Assembly (NCBI RefSeq): GCF_037911135.1
Contig: NZ_JBBLYU010000001.1
Location: 2,170,001 to 2,234,000 of the forward strand
Direction of reading: 5' to 3'
DNA: 64,000 bases
DNA from: Phaeobacter sp. A36a-5a
Lineage (GTDB): Bacteria > Pseudomonadota > Alphaproteobacteria > Rhodobacterales > Rhodobacteraceae
In this document: positions 8,404 through 17,929 of the stretch, piece by piece
Numbering within the stretch: the stretch's first letter is position 1
How the letters are laid out: each line of letters starts with the position of its first letter
Notes under the pieces: generated by a model
Seen by the model: the letters and a program-made list of their open reading frames with translations, nothing else
Told to the model about the DNA's origin: nothing
Database searches by the model: none
Position numbers and translations under genes: made by a program

Positions 8404-10087
8404 ATTCCGCGTCCGCCGGAGCGGCACCACGGCAGGTCAGCCTGCCGCCGCGCGCCCCGTGCCGCCACCGGGTGCCGCTCAGGCTGGCGCTGGCGCCCTG
8501 TCTGCAAGTGTAGCAAGCGCGGCGAGTGCGGCGAGTGCAGCAGCGGATAGTGCTACGGTCAAACCGACAGCCGCAGATGAGCCTGTCATCATCAAGGAAC
8601 CCGCCGCCGCGCAATCCGGCAACGCGAAACCCGGCAAGCCGTCCACCAATCTGGATGACATCCGCAAGGAAGGGCTGACCGGCCGTCAATTGCGACTGGC
8701 GCGCCGCATCGCCCAGAAGAACAACCTGGCCGCCACCTCTGATTTCGACGCGGTCCGCCAGCTGCGACTAAAGGGCATCGATCCGTTCCAGCGCGCCAAT
8801 ATGCTGGAGCTTGTGGTCCAGCCCAACAAGGCCCAGCCGACGGGCAGCCCGCCTGCCCCGGGCGGCGTGCAACTGCCGCAGACAGTCCCCGTCGGCAAGA
8901 TATCCCTGCCCGCCCAAGAGCTGAGCCCTGCGGAGCGGCGCAACCGGGAAATCAAGCAAATTCAGCGCGATATTGCGCGCCGCCGTCGCCGCCGGTTGCT
9001 TCTGCTGGGCGCGCGTCTGGCGTTTTTCGTCATGCTGCCCACGCTTCTTGCGGGATATTATTTCTACAGCGTCGCAACGCCGATGTATGCCGCGAAATCC
9101 GAGTTCCTCGTGCTCAAGGCTGACAGCGCAGGCAGTGGTGGCGGTCTTGGCGGGTTGCTCAGCGGCACCCAGTTTGCCACCAGCCAGGATTCGATCGCGG
9201 TCCAGAGCTATCTGCAATCGAAGGAGGCGATGCTGCGGCTGGACCGCGAGATCGGATTCAAGTCGCATTTCACCCAAGAGTGGATTGATCCGATCCAACG
9301 GCTGAACGACAACCCCACCAATGAGGAAGCCTATAAGACCTATTCGCGCCACGTGAAGATCGGTTACGACCCGACCGAGGGTGTGGTCCGCATGGAAGTC
9401 ACCGCAGCCGATCCGCAGATCTCGGCGGAGTTTTCGCGCAAGCTGATCAGCTATGCGCAGGAAAAGGTGAACCAGCTGTCGGTGCAAAAACGCTCCGATC
9501 AGGTGGGGGATGCCGAAACCGCGCTGGAGATGGCCGAAGAAAAACGCCGCAATGCCCAGGAAACACTGGTGCGGCTGCAACAGCGCGGCACCGTGCTGGA
9601 CCCCGAAGGCGTGATCATGTCGCTGCGTTCGCAGATCAGCACCTTTGAACTTCAGCGCCAGGAAAAGGAGCTGGAGCTGGCGGCCCTGCTGGACAATACC
9701 CGCCCCAATCAGGCCAAGGTGGATGGCGCGCGCGCCGATATCGCGCGGCTGAACAGCCTGATCCAGCGGCTGAACGATCGCATGATTGACGCCTCGGCCG
9801 GCGAAAACTCGCTTGCCAGCCTGACGGTGCAGATCCAGATGGCGCAGGCTGATCTGGCGACCCGCGATCTGATGCTGCAATCGGCGCTGCAACAGGTTGA
9901 ACAGACCCGCATGGAGGCAAACCGCCAGGTGCGCTATCTCACCACGGCGGTAGAACCCGTGCCCAGCGAGGAAGCGACCTATCCCCGCCGATTTGAAAAT
10001 ACGATTTTGGCATTCCTGATCTTTTCCGGTATCTACCTGATGTGCTCGCTTACTGCGTCCATCCTCCGAGAACAGGTTTCGTCATAA
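8378..10087 (+). CDS. kpsE: Capsule polysaccharide export inner-membrane protein (KpsE/BexC-like)
   Basis: A 569-residue polysaccharide co-polymerase-type protein linking the exporter to the periplasmic/outer-membrane channel. It has an unusually long N-terminal cytoplasmic part (about 205 residues, Ala/Pro-rich, with a basic block RRRRRR just before the membrane). A first helix lies near LLLLGARLAFFVMLPTLLAG. The periplasmic domain with a long coiled coil (EMAEEKRRNAQETLVRLQQRG) is followed by a final helix (FENTILAFLIFSGIYLMCSL). The start ATG lies inside kpsT behind GAAGAAG. Classic KpsE proteins are nearer 380 residues; the N-terminal extension makes up the difference. Confidence 0.87.
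   Translation: MTTKPKASKFRVRRSGTTAGQPAAARPVPPPGAAQAGAGALSASVASAASAASAAADSATVKPTAADEPVIIKEPAAAQSGNAKPGKPSTNLDDIRKEGLTGRQLRLARRIAQKNNLAATSDFDAVRQLRLKGIDPFQRANMLELVVQPNKAQPTGSPPAPGGVQLPQTVPVGKISLPAQELSPAERRNREIKQIQRDIARRRRRRLLLLGARLAFFVMLPTLLAGYYFYSVATPMYAAKSEFLVLKADSAGSGGGLGGLLSGTQFATSQDSIAVQSYLQSKEAMLRLDREIGFKSHFTQEWIDPIQRLNDNPTNEEAYKTYSRHVKIGYDPTEGVVRMEVTAADPQISAEFSRKLISYAQEKVNQLSVQKRSDQVGDAETALEMAEEKRRNAQETLVRLQQRGTVLDPEGVIMSLRSQISTFELQRQEKELELAALLDNTRPNQAKVDGARADIARLNSLIQRLNDRMIDASAGENSLASLTVQIQMAQADLATRDLMLQSALQQVEQTRMEANRQVRYLTTAVEPVPSEEATYPRRFENTILAFLIFSGIYLMCSLTASILREQVSS
8507..8542 (+). repeat. Four tandem 9-bp units inside the kpsE-like gene
   Basis: Units of pattern AGYGYRGCR repeat four times (8507, 8516, 8525, 8534) and encode Ser-(Val/Ala)-Ala triplets in the disordered N-terminal extension. 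The 9-bp period keeps the frame, so copy-number change would alter linker length without breaking the gene. Confidence 0.75.
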
Positions 10088-10091
10088 CGCC

Positions 10092-10925
10092 ATGAAAAAT
10101 ATTTCCGTCGCCGATCTCAGCATCGGCAATGACCGCCCGCTGACCCTGATTGCAGGACCCTGCCAGCTGGAAAGCCTCGATCATGCCCGCATGATCGCAG
10201 GCCAGATGAAAGAGGCCTGCGCCAGATACGGCGCGCAATATGTGTTCAAGGCGTCCTACGACAAGGCCAACCGGACCTCGCTCTCCGGCAAACGCGGGCT
10301 GGGCGTCGATGAGGGGCTGAAGGTGCTTCAGACCATCGCCCGCGAATTTGATGTGCCGGTGCTGACCGATGTCCACACCGAGGCGCAATGCGCGGTGGCG
10401 GCTGAGGCCGTGGATATCCTGCAAATCCCGGCGTTTCTGTGCCGCCAGACCGACATGCTGCTGGCCGCAGGCAGGACCGGCAAGGCCGTGAACATCAAGA
10501 AGGGCCAGTTTCTGGCGCCTTGGGATATGGCCAATGTCGTCGCCAAGGTGGAAAGCACCGGCAATGAGAACATCCTTCTGACCGAGCGCGGCACCTCCTT
10601 TGGCTATAACACGCTGGTGGCTGACATGCGCTCGCTGCCGCAGATGGCGCAGGGCGGCTACCCGGTGGTGATGGACGCCACCCATTCGGTGCAACAGCCC
10701 GGCGGCAAGGGCGGCTCCACCGGTGGGCAGCGCGAATTTGCGCCGCTGATGGCGCGGGCAGCGGTATCGCTTGGCATTGCGGCGGTGTTCATCGAAACCC
10801 ACGAAGACCCGGATAACGCGCCCAGCGATGGGCCCAACATGATCTACCTCGACCAGATGCCGAAGCTGATCGAGACGCTGATGCGTTTTGATGCCCTGGC
10901 CAAGGCCGATCCCATCCGCATCTGA
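10092..10925 (+). CDS. kdsA: 3-deoxy-8-phosphooctulonate synthase
   Basis: A 277-residue cytoplasmic enzyme that condenses phosphoenolpyruvate with arabinose-5-phosphate to Kdo-8-phosphate, the precursor of Kdo in lipid A core and capsule linkers. Motifs are LIAGPCQLES, FKASYDKANRTS, GKRGLGVDEGL, DVHTEAQ and VMDATHSVQQPG. The length is normal for the family. It begins 4 bp after the kpsE-like gene, so the polysaccharide exported by this operon probably contains Kdo. The Shine-Dalgarno is poor, which suggests coupling. Confidence 0.96.
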   Translation: MKNISVADLSIGNDRPLTLIAGPCQLESLDHARMIAGQMKEACARYGAQYVFKASYDKANRTSLSGKRGLGVDEGLKVLQTIAREFDVPVLTDVHTEAQCAVAAEAVDILQIPAFLCRQTDMLLAAGRTGKAVNIKKGQFLAPWDMANVVAKVESTGNENILLTERGTSFGYNTLVADMRSLPQMAQGGYPVVMDATHSVQQPGGKGGSTGGQREFAPLMARAAVSLGIAAVFIETHEDPDNAPSDGPNMIYLDQMPKLIETLMRFDALAKADPIRI

Positions 10926-10946
10926 TTGACAAGAGAGCCGAGTGAC

Positions 10947-12443
10947 ATGACCAAACCCATCCCCGAGGTGCGCCCGAACACCTGGAGCTTTCTGCGCGAT
11001 CCGATGATCACGCCCACCGGTTTTCGCGAATATGACGCGCGCTGGAAATACCCCGAGGAAATCAACCTGCCCGGCATGACTGCGCTGGGGCTGGGACTGG
11101 GCACGCAGATGCACAAGCGCGGCATCCCGCCGGTGATCGCCGTGGCCAATGACTATCGCGACTATTCCGTCGCCATCAAACAGGCGCTGATCATCGGCCT
11201 GATGCAGGCTGGCATCGAGGTGCGCGATATCGGCCCGGCGCTGTCGCCGATGGCGTATTTCGCGCAGTTCCATCTGGATGTGCCTGCCGTGGCCATGGTC
11301 ACCGCCAGCCACAACCCCAACGGCTGGACCGGGGTCAAGATGGGATTTGAACGCCCGCTGACCCACGGCCCGGACGAAATGGGTGAGCTGCGCGATATCG
11401 TCCTGAATGGTGAGGGCGTGGCCCGTCCCGGCGGCTCGTATCAGTTTGTGGATGGCGTAAAAGAGGCCTATCTGGACGATCTGGTCGGGGATTTCAAAAT
11501 GTCTCGCCCGCTGAAGGTGGTCTGCGCCACCGGCAACGGCACCGCCTCGGCCTTTGCGCCGGAGCTGTTTGAGCGCATGGGCGTTGAGGTGGTCGATAGC
11601 CACAACAGGCTGGATTACAGCTTTCCGAACTACAATCCCAATCCTGAAGCGATGGAAATGCTGCACGACATGTCCGCCAGCGTAAAAGCCTCGGGCGCTG
11701 ACATGGCGCTTGGCTTTGATGGCGACGGCGATCGCTGCGGCGTGGTGGATGATGAGGGTGAGGAGATCTTTGCCGATAAGGTCGGCGTCATCATGGCGCG
11801 GGATCTGAGCAAGATTTACCCGAATGCGACCTTTGTCGCGGATGTGAAATCCACCGGGCTGTTTGCCTCCGACCCCGAGCTGAAGGCCAATGGCGTGACG
11901 GCGGACTACTGGAAAACCGGTCACAGCCACATGAAACGACGGGTGAAGGAGATCGGCGCGCTGGCAGGGTTCGAAAAATCCGGCCACTACTTCCTCGCCG
12001 AACCTGTGGGCCGGGGCTATGACTGCGGCATGCGGGTCGCGGTCGAGATCTGCAAGCTGATGGATCGCAACCCCGACAAGAGCATGTCAGACCTGAGGAA
12101 AGCACTGCCCAAGACCTGGGCGACGCCGACCATGTCGCCCTATTGTGCCGATACCGAGAAATATACCGTGCTGGAGCGGCTGGTGGAGAAACTGGTCGCC
12201 AAGGCCGAGGCGGGCGAGACGCTGGCAGACCGCCCCATCAAGGAAGTCGTCACCGTGAACGGTGCGCGTGTGATCCTGGATAACGGCTCCTGGGGGCTGG
12301 TGCGGGCATCCTCCAATACGCCGAACCTCGTTGTGGTCTGCGAAAGCAGCGAGAGCGAGGCCGAGTTGCGCCAGATCTTTGCCGAGATTGACGCGGTCAT
12401 CCGCACCGAACCGCTGGTCGGGGACTACGATCAGACCTTTTGA
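10947..12443 (+). CDS. Phosphomannomutase/phosphoglucomutase
   Basis: A 498-residue alpha-D-phosphohexomutase interconverting 6-phospho and 1-phospho hexoses to feed nucleotide-sugar synthesis. The phosphoserine loop is TASHNPNGWTG (about residue 118), the Mg loop is DGDGDRCG, the sugar loop is FEKSGHYF, and the C-terminal phosphate loop is RASSNTPN. The true ATG is 21 bp inside the open frame, after AAGAGAG. It is the last gene of the polysaccharide operon, followed by a strong terminator. Mannose versus glucose preference cannot be read from the sequence. Confidence 0.92.
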   Translation: MTKPIPEVRPNTWSFLRDPMITPTGFREYDARWKYPEEINLPGMTALGLGLGTQMHKRGIPPVIAVANDYRDYSVAIKQALIIGLMQAGIEVRDIGPALSPMAYFAQFHLDVPAVAMVTASHNPNGWTGVKMGFERPLTHGPDEMGELRDIVLNGEGVARPGGSYQFVDGVKEAYLDDLVGDFKMSRPLKVVCATGNGTASAFAPELFERMGVEVVDSHNRLDYSFPNYNPNPEAMEMLHDMSASVKASGADMALGFDGDGDRCGVVDDEGEEIFADKVGVIMARDLSKIYPNATFVADVKSTGLFASDPELKANGVTADYWKTGHSHMKRRVKEIGALAGFEKSGHYFLAEPVGRGYDCGMRVAVEICKLMDRNPDKSMSDLRKALPKTWATPTMSPYCADTEKYTVLERLVEKLVAKAEAGETLADRPIKEVVTVNGARVILDNGSWGLVRASSNTPNLVVVCESSESEAELRQIFAEIDAVIRTEPLVGDYDQTF

Positions 12444-12465
12444 TCATTCCGGCAGCTGAGATAAA

Positions 12466-12488
12466 AACGCCCGCCATTGGCGGGCGTT
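12466..12488. terminator. Bidirectional terminator, hexomutase / asmA
   Basis: A 10-bp perfect stem, AACGCCCGCC with GGCGGGCGTT, around ATT. The minus-strand side is followed by TTTTAT and the plus-strand side by CTTAT, so it can end transcripts from both convergent genes. Confidence 0.85.
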
Positions 12489-12538
12489 CTTATGTTGTCG
12501 GCACTGTGGGAACTGGCCACTCGAATCTAGCGGCTGGA

Positions 12539-14494
12539 TCAATCGCCGCCCAGAAGCCGCAACAGCTGATCCTTTGCCTCTTTCTCGATCCGGTCGCGGA
12601 TGGCCTCATTGATGTCCTGCTCCGGCGCGATCTCTGTATCCAGCTCTTCGGCCAGCTTTTGGCGCAGGCGATCCTTGGCCTGTTGTTCCACCGCGTCGAT
12701 TTCCGGCTCCAGCGCGCGTTTCAGATCCGGCCGAATCTTGGGATCGCTCCAGGGACCGGTGATCGCAACGGGGATCGACAGACGGGTGCTGCCGTCGCCG
12801 CGTTGCAGGCTCGGGGTGAACAGGTAGTCCAGATCCTGAGCCCCCAGCCCGATGCGGCCTTCTCCTTCGGCGCGCAACCCGCGCAGGCTCAACAGCAGAT
12901 CCTGATTGAGCAGATTGCCGCCCTCGATCGTATAGCTGGCGGTCAGCCGGTCAAAGAGGGTGCTGCCGCCATTGCCGCTGCCGCTGCGCATCAGCTCTTC
13001 CAGATCGAAGCCGGTAAAGAACCCCTTGCCGACCTCCAGCCAACCTTTGCCGCTGAGCGAGGACATGATCTCTGCCACCGAATTGCCGACACCCAGATAC
13101 TCAAGCTCGCCCAGCGCCTCACCATTGAGGCGGTCATAGCCCATGGTCTGCCCCAGCGCCTGTTCCAGCCGGATATCCTGAAAGCCCAGCTTACCGCCGA
13201 CCGACAGCCCGTTGCGGTTGTTGACCACCAGCTGCCCCTGCAACTGACCGTCAAAGACCGTGGCGGGCTGGAATTTCAGAACCGCACGCGACCGGTCAAG
13301 GGTCAGGTCCAGCGAGCTGGGCCCAAGGCGGACAGATCCGGTCTCCACCTCCTGCACCTCCAGCGAAATCGCGGCATTGAGCGCGGCGAGCCAGCTGAAG
13401 TCCATCGGCGTGCGCGACCAGCCATCGCTGACCGGATCGTCACCATTGCCCGCAGCGGCGGCGGCCGGCAGATCGGCCTCTCCCGAGGGCAGCAGCGCCG
13501 ACAGATCCAGCTGATCCCCGCTGAGCCGCGCCGTCACCATCGGCACATCGCCCAGCACCACGTCGGCAGCTCCGCGCAGCCTGTTGGCATCCGCCTCCAG
13601 CGTCAGATCCCGCAGCGCCAGCCGCCCGTCGGGGGTATAGGTGAGATCAGACCCGATGAGCCAGCTGTCCACCGCCGGGGTCTCGATCCCCTCTGCCGCA
13701 CCAAGCACCGCAAGGCTGCGCGCCAGATCGGTGCTCTTGCCGGTCACCCGCCCGGTGGCGGCGCCATTGATATCCGCCCGCCCGTCAAAGCGCAGCTCCG
13801 TATCGTCAGCGCTAAGCGACGCCCCGACCGAGGCGACCTGACCCGCGAGGAAGGCCTCGAACGTGCCGATTTCGGCGGCGATCTGCACCGGCGCCCCAGC
13901 CGGGCGCAGCGTCACATCGGCGATCACGGTGCCCGTGGGATCAGGCCATTGCAGCGCCAGGTCGACCTGTTTCATCTCAATCAGGGTTTCGCCATGGGGA
14001 GCGTAGCGCAGGCTGGCGCCGGTGAGGGTCAGCGCCTCGATGCTGATCGGCAGGCTTTCCATCGTGCCGGAGGGGGCCGCCGGGGTCTCCACCGCACCGG
14101 ATGCGAGTGGCTCAAGCACCCAGTTGCCGGTGCCATCCGCGCGGGTGCTGAGGTTCAGCTGCGGCAGGACAGCCGACAATTCGGTGATCCTGACCTGACC
14201 GCGCAGGAGATCCGCCGCCGCGACCCCAATGGTCAGCCGTTCCGCCGTCAGCATCGGCTCAGGCCCAGCCCATGGCGCGTTTGACAGCGCCACACGGTCT
14301 GCCTTCACTCCCAGCGTCGGCCAGAGCGTATATCCCACGCGCCCGCCAAAGGTGACCGTGCGACCGGTCTGCTTTTCGATCTGGGTTGCCGCCAGCTGGG
14401 CCAGCTTCTCCCCTGGCAGCAGTAACAACCCAGCCAGCAGCAGCACCAGCGCCACCACCAGCGCCGCAATGACCCGGATTATCAGCCTCATCAC
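12539..14494 (-). CDS. AsmA family protein
   Basis: A 651-residue protein with an N-terminal signal anchor (residues 4-26) and an AsmA N-terminal domain ([21 protein letters not shown]). A long beta-rich repeat-like region and a conserved AsmA C-terminal segment ([17 protein letters not shown]...[12 protein letters not shown]) follow. AsmA-like proteins bridge the inner and outer membranes and are linked to phospholipid transport or outer-membrane homeostasis. It is expected in the periplasm, anchored to the inner membrane. The C-terminus is charged and helical ([20 protein letters not shown]). It is transcribed alone, convergent with the capsule operon. Confidence 0.9.
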   Translation of the reverse strand: MMRLIIRVIAALVVALVLLLAGLLLLPGEKLAQLAATQIEKQTGRTVTFGGRVGYTLWPTLGVKADRVALSNAPWAGPEPMLTAERLTIGVAAADLLRGQVRITELSAVLPQLNLSTRADGTGNWVLEPLASGAVETPAAPSGTMESLPISIEALTLTGASLRYAPHGETLIEMKQVDLALQWPDPTGTVIADVTLRPAGAPVQIAAEIGTFEAFLAGQVASVGASLSADDTELRFDGRADINGAATGRVTGKSTDLARSLAVLGAAEGIETPAVDSWLIGSDLTYTPDGRLALRDLTLEADANRLRGAADVVLGDVPMVTARLSGDQLDLSALLPSGEADLPAAAAAGNGDDPVSDGWSRTPMDFSWLAALNAAISLEVQEVETGSVRLGPSSLDLTLDRSRAVLKFQPATVFDGQLQGQLVVNNRNGLSVGGKLGFQDIRLEQALGQTMGYDRLNGEALGELEYLGVGNSVAEIMSSLSGKGWLEVGKGFFTGFDLEELMRSGSGNGGSTLFDRLTASYTIEGGNLLNQDLLLSLRGLRAEGEGRIGLGAQDLDYLFTPSLQRGDGSTRLSIPVAITGPWSDPKIRPDLKRALEPEIDAVEQQAKDRLRQKLAEELDTEIAPEQDINEAIRDRIEKEAKDQLLRLLGGD

Positions 14495-14870
14495 CCCACT
14501 CCTCTTGCCTTGCCCCCGTATTCCCCACGGGGTTTTGCGCAGCTTACCGCCTGCGCGCAGGGGTGCAATGCAGGAAGCCCCCGCGCAGCATCAAAGGTTT
14601 GCATGTTTGCATCAGAGGTTTATCGCAACCGGAACCGCTGGCGCAGGCCCAGACGCGCGAGGGCGACAGCGCAGGTCACAGCACAAAATCGCCCGCTCTT
14701 CGCGTCTCACTTGCGCTCGGGATCACTATGGCTGTTCCGCAGGTTACGGGCCCTGGCCTGCCACCTTCAACACAGGAAGCGCGATATTGCACCGCCCCGC
14801 TGCACAGGTGGTGACGCTGAATACCCCTGTTTTCCTTGCCTCCTGCCGCAGTCCTGATATATGCGCGCGC
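14495..14870. other. Divergent intergenic region, asmA / rimO
   Basis: No gene is seen. It holds a pair of 13-bp direct repeats with a 21-bp period (listed separately) and presumably both promoters. No clear Shine-Dalgarno precedes rimO. Confidence 0.45.
14588..14621 (+). repeat. Two 13-bp direct repeats, 21-bp period
   Basis: GCATCAAAGGTTT at 14588-14600 and GCATCAGAGGTTT at 14609-14621 differ at one base. They sit two helical turns apart, on the same face of DNA, in the asmA/rimO promoter region. A regulator-binding pair is an inference. Confidence 0.6.
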
Positions 14871-16292
14871 ATGACACAGACACCCGGTTCAGCCAACCCG
14901 CCCAGCCTCCGTCCCGACCTTGCCCCGGAACCGCAGTTCCGCGACAAACCCCGTGACGGCCAGCCGACCCTCGGCATGGTGTCGCTTGGCTGCCCAAAGG
15001 CGCTGGTCGACAGCGAGCGGATCCTGACCCGGCTGCGCGCCGAAGGCTACGGCATCTCGCCCGATTACGCGGGCGCGGACGCGGTGATCGTCAACACCTG
15101 CGGCTTCCTCGACAGCGCCAAGGCCGAAAGCCTGGAGGCGATCGGCGAGGCGCTTAAGGAAAACGGCAAGGTGATCGTGACCGGCTGCCTCGGCGCCGAG
15201 CCGGATTACATCCGCGAGCATCACCCGCGCATTCACGCGGTGACCGGCCCGCACCAGTACGAGCAGGTGCTGGACGCGGTGCATTCCGCGGTGCCGCCCT
15301 CCCCCAACCCTTATGTGGACCTCTTGCCCGCAACCGGTGTCAGGCTCACCCCGCGCCACTTCAGCTATCTGAAGATCTCCGAGGGCTGCAACCACAAGTG
15401 CAAGTTCTGCATCATCCCGGACATGCGCGGCAAGCTGGCCTCGCGCCCGGTGCACGCCGTGCTGCGCGAGGCGGAAAAGCTGGTGGAGGCGGGTGTGCGC
15501 GAACTCCTGGTGATCAGCCAGGACACTTCCGCCTATGGTCTTGACCGCAAGTATTCCGCGCATCCCTGGAAGGGTGAGGAAGTGCGCAGCCATATCCTCG
15601 ACCTCTCCCGCGAGCTGGGCAAGCTGGCCCCGGCAGAGGACCTCTGGGTGCGGCTGCACTATGTCTACCCCTACCCGCATGTGCGCGAGCTGATCCCGCT
15701 GATGGCGGACCCGGACAACGCGCTGCTTCCCTATCTGGACATCCCCTTCCAGCATGCCCACCCGGATGTGCTGCGCCGTATGGCGCGGCCCGCGGCGGCG
15801 GCCAAGACGCTGGACGAGATCACCGCCTGGCGCGCCATCTGCCCGGACATCACCCTGCGCTCCACCTTCATCGTCGGCTTCCCCGGCGAGACCGAGGCGG
15901 AGTTCCAGCACCTTCTGGACTGGATGGACGAGGCGCAGCTGGACCGGGTCGGCTGCTTCAAATACGAAAACGTCGACGGCGCGCGCTCCAACGATCTGCC
16001 GGACCATGTGCCGGAAGAAGTAAAGCAGGAGCGCTGGGAGCGGTTCATGGAGAAGGCCCAGGCGATCTCCGAGGCCAAGCTGGCGGCAAAGGTTGGCCAG
16101 ACGATGCAGGTTATCGTGGACGACATCGACGAGGACGGCATCGCCACCTGCCGCACCAAGGCCGACGCGCCGGAGATCGACGGGAACTTGTTTATTGATG
16201 AGGGGACCGAGGGGTTGCAGGCGGGTGATCTTGTGACGGTCGAGGTGGACGAGGCCGGGGAGTATGACCTGTGGGGCGTTAGGAGGGCTTAG
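14871..16292 (+). CDS. rimO: Ribosomal protein S12 methylthiotransferase
   Basis: A 473-residue radical-SAM methylthiotransferase that methylthiolates Asp of ribosomal protein S12. It has the UPF0004 domain with three cluster cysteines ([26 protein letters not shown]), then the radical-SAM motif CNHKCKFC in the [14 protein letters not shown] block, and a C-terminal TRAM domain. SLGCPK and CNHxCxFCxIP separate RimO from MiaB. The ATG just before MTQTPG was chosen; the N-terminus is about 30 residues longer than in the E. coli enzyme. The last ~110 bp use more G-ending codons than the rest. Confidence 0.96.
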   Translation: MTQTPGSANPPSLRPDLAPEPQFRDKPRDGQPTLGMVSLGCPKALVDSERILTRLRAEGYGISPDYAGADAVIVNTCGFLDSAKAESLEAIGEALKENGKVIVTGCLGAEPDYIREHHPRIHAVTGPHQYEQVLDAVHSAVPPSPNPYVDLLPATGVRLTPRHFSYLKISEGCNHKCKFCIIPDMRGKLASRPVHAVLREAEKLVEAGVRELLVISQDTSAYGLDRKYSAHPWKGEEVRSHILDLSRELGKLAPAEDLWVRLHYVYPYPHVRELIPLMADPDNALLPYLDIPFQHAHPDVLRRMARPAAAAKTLDEITAWRAICPDITLRSTFIVGFPGETEAEFQHLLDWMDEAQLDRVGCFKYENVDGARSNDLPDHVPEEVKQERWERFMEKAQAISEAKLAAKVGQTMQVIVDDIDEDGIATCRTKADAPEIDGNLFIDEGTEGLQAGDLVTVEVDEAGEYDLWGVRRA

Positions 16293-16312
16293 TCCCCCCG
16301 AACGCCGGGCAG

Positions 16313-17665
16313 CTATTGTGCCCGTAGCGCCTCTACCTCTGCTTCATCTTCGATTGATTGAACACTGACGTCCGTTTGTGTTTCCCGAATTCTTGGCGCA
16401 GGTTTCCTCCACGGAGACAGGTCTTGGCCAACCTCTCGATAGAATTTTGGAACGATGGTCTCAAGCTCTGCGATAAAATTTGTTTGCTGAGTAAATTTTG
16501 CTCCCAACCGCTTTGCAACGTAGATATGAAAACTGACAACTTGAAGCCCGTTTTTGTCTTTCTCGCAGCGGTCGGGATCGGCAACCAATTCCGTTAAGGG
16601 AAAATGGGTGTCTTCGCTGCGACCCGGCCAAGTCATGCGAACAAACAGATCGTCAGTGGCGTCGCTTCTCAATTGTCGCAGCAACCAATTCAAACGGGCT
16701 TTCGACGACTTCTTGTCCTCAGGCGCTCTGAGTGTCATTCCCGCTTCAATTGTCCGGCGGTTAAGATCTGCTACGACCTCCAGAGGTGCGGCAGCATTGG
16801 GGATGTCAAAGCAGATTTGTAATTGATGAGTTTCCCTCAGCTGGTTCAATTCGTCTTTATGGCGGTCTGCCGGATTTTTAGCGTGTTTTCTGTTCAGGCG
16901 CTCTTTTACGCTTGCCTCCGTCTGCCTGCTCAAGATCAAGGAAAGATCTTTCGTTTCCTGATGCCAGGCTTCCAATACGGCGACAGCCTCCGACGATTTG
17001 GCCAGTATCTTGCCACCCGCAGAGACCAGCTTGTTTAACTCTCCCCATTCCGGCGGCATTCGATCGAAACCACGAATACCCGCGCTTTCATGGGTCAGAA
17101 ACCGCCTCAGCTCATTCAGCAGCACACGCTGATCATCGTCGGCCACGCCGTCATTGCTGATCAGCAAATCCACAGCCGTCAGAACAAACATCCATGACCA
17201 ATGAAAAACAGGGATCTTAGAGCGGCTTTTGCGCACATCTTCTAGCGGATGGTTCGCAGGCAAGGTCGCAAACTGATTGGAAATTGTGATGACGCAGTCG
17301 ATTCCGTTATCCTTGGCGAGGTTCCGATATTTTTCAATCTGCTCTGCTGTCAGCGGATTATTCCCAATCTTCGCCTCCACCATAGCGCGCCATTCTCGTG
17401 AGCCATTTCTCACAATGATCAACCCATCAGGGCGGTCTTTGCCCCCACCTTCTTGGCCGTGAAAAACAACCTCGGTAAATGTCTCGACCGACGTTCGTTT
17501 TCCCGCTCTCTGCCCCAGAGAGGCCAGAAGCTCCGATGCAAGTTCCTCAACTTTCGAGAGGCAAGCGAGAAGAATTGAGGTTGTGCGGCCCTCTTTGGAG
17601 TTGTTGGACAGAACCGGGAAAAGGCGCGCAGGCTCTCCTTGTTTTAGATATTCTGGTCTGTCCAT
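16313..17665 (-). CDS. PD-(D/E)XK nuclease-like protein of unknown role, low GC
   Basis: A 450-residue soluble protein. I recognise it as a conserved but uncharacterised family. A putative nuclease core is visible: RPD80G, then E97-x-K99 in VEAKIG, then Q109-x3-Y113 in EQIEKY. This is the D...ExK...QxxxY order of RecB/Cas4-like nucleases. The region after residue 115 (VITISNQFAT, SKIPVFHWSWMF) is well conserved in the family. The start is fixed by GGAGG 6 nt before MDRPEYL. Base composition is unlike its neighbours: two sampled 60-base lines are 35% and 38% GC. This suggests transfer. It stands alone, convergent with rimO 21 bp away. A defence or repair role is inference only. Confidence 0.75.
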   Translation of the reverse strand: MDRPEYLKQGEPARLFPVLSNNSKEGRTTSILLACLSKVEELASELLASLGQRAGKRTSVETFTEVVFHGQEGGGKDRPDGLIIVRNGSREWRAMVEAKIGNNPLTAEQIEKYRNLAKDNGIDCVITISNQFATLPANHPLEDVRKSRSKIPVFHWSWMFVLTAVDLLISNDGVADDDQRVLLNELRRFLTHESAGIRGFDRMPPEWGELNKLVSAGGKILAKSSEAVAVLEAWHQETKDLSLILSRQTEASVKERLNRKHAKNPADRHKDELNQLRETHQLQICFDIPNAAAPLEVVADLNRRTIEAGMTLRAPEDKKSSKARLNWLLRQLRSDATDDLFVRMTWPGRSEDTHFPLTELVADPDRCEKDKNGLQVVSFHIYVAKRLGAKFTQQTNFIAELETIVPKFYREVGQDLSPWRKPAPRIRETQTDVSVQSIEDEAEVEALRAQ

Positions 17666-17929
17666 GGTGCCTCCAAGCCGCTCTCGTAATAAGGTGGTAT
17701 TATCATTTTCTACAATCCTGGAGTGATTTTGCACAACTTTAGATTTATTGCAAAGGTTGGATAGACCGCAGCAACATTACCCCTTGCCGCGTTGTTGGTT
17801 GGACGGGGTGGACCGGGATGGATTGTGGCGCGTGGAGTTTTTGGGCTGCCTGTGACCATCTGCCCTTCGTCCGGCGGCGCGGCGCCGCTATATCGTCAGG
17901 TATCAGTGTTCAGCAAAGAGGCACCCACC

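Noticed and set aside
10050-11987. 645-codon frame antisense to kdsA and the hexomutase
   Set aside because: Crosses two certain genes, has no family resemblance, and has a low-complexity His/Arg-rich translation.
16180-16292. Recombination break at the 3' end of rimO, next to the low-GC gene
   Set aside because: Codon use shifts toward G-ending codons, but the TRAM domain is intact and the stretch is too short to judge.
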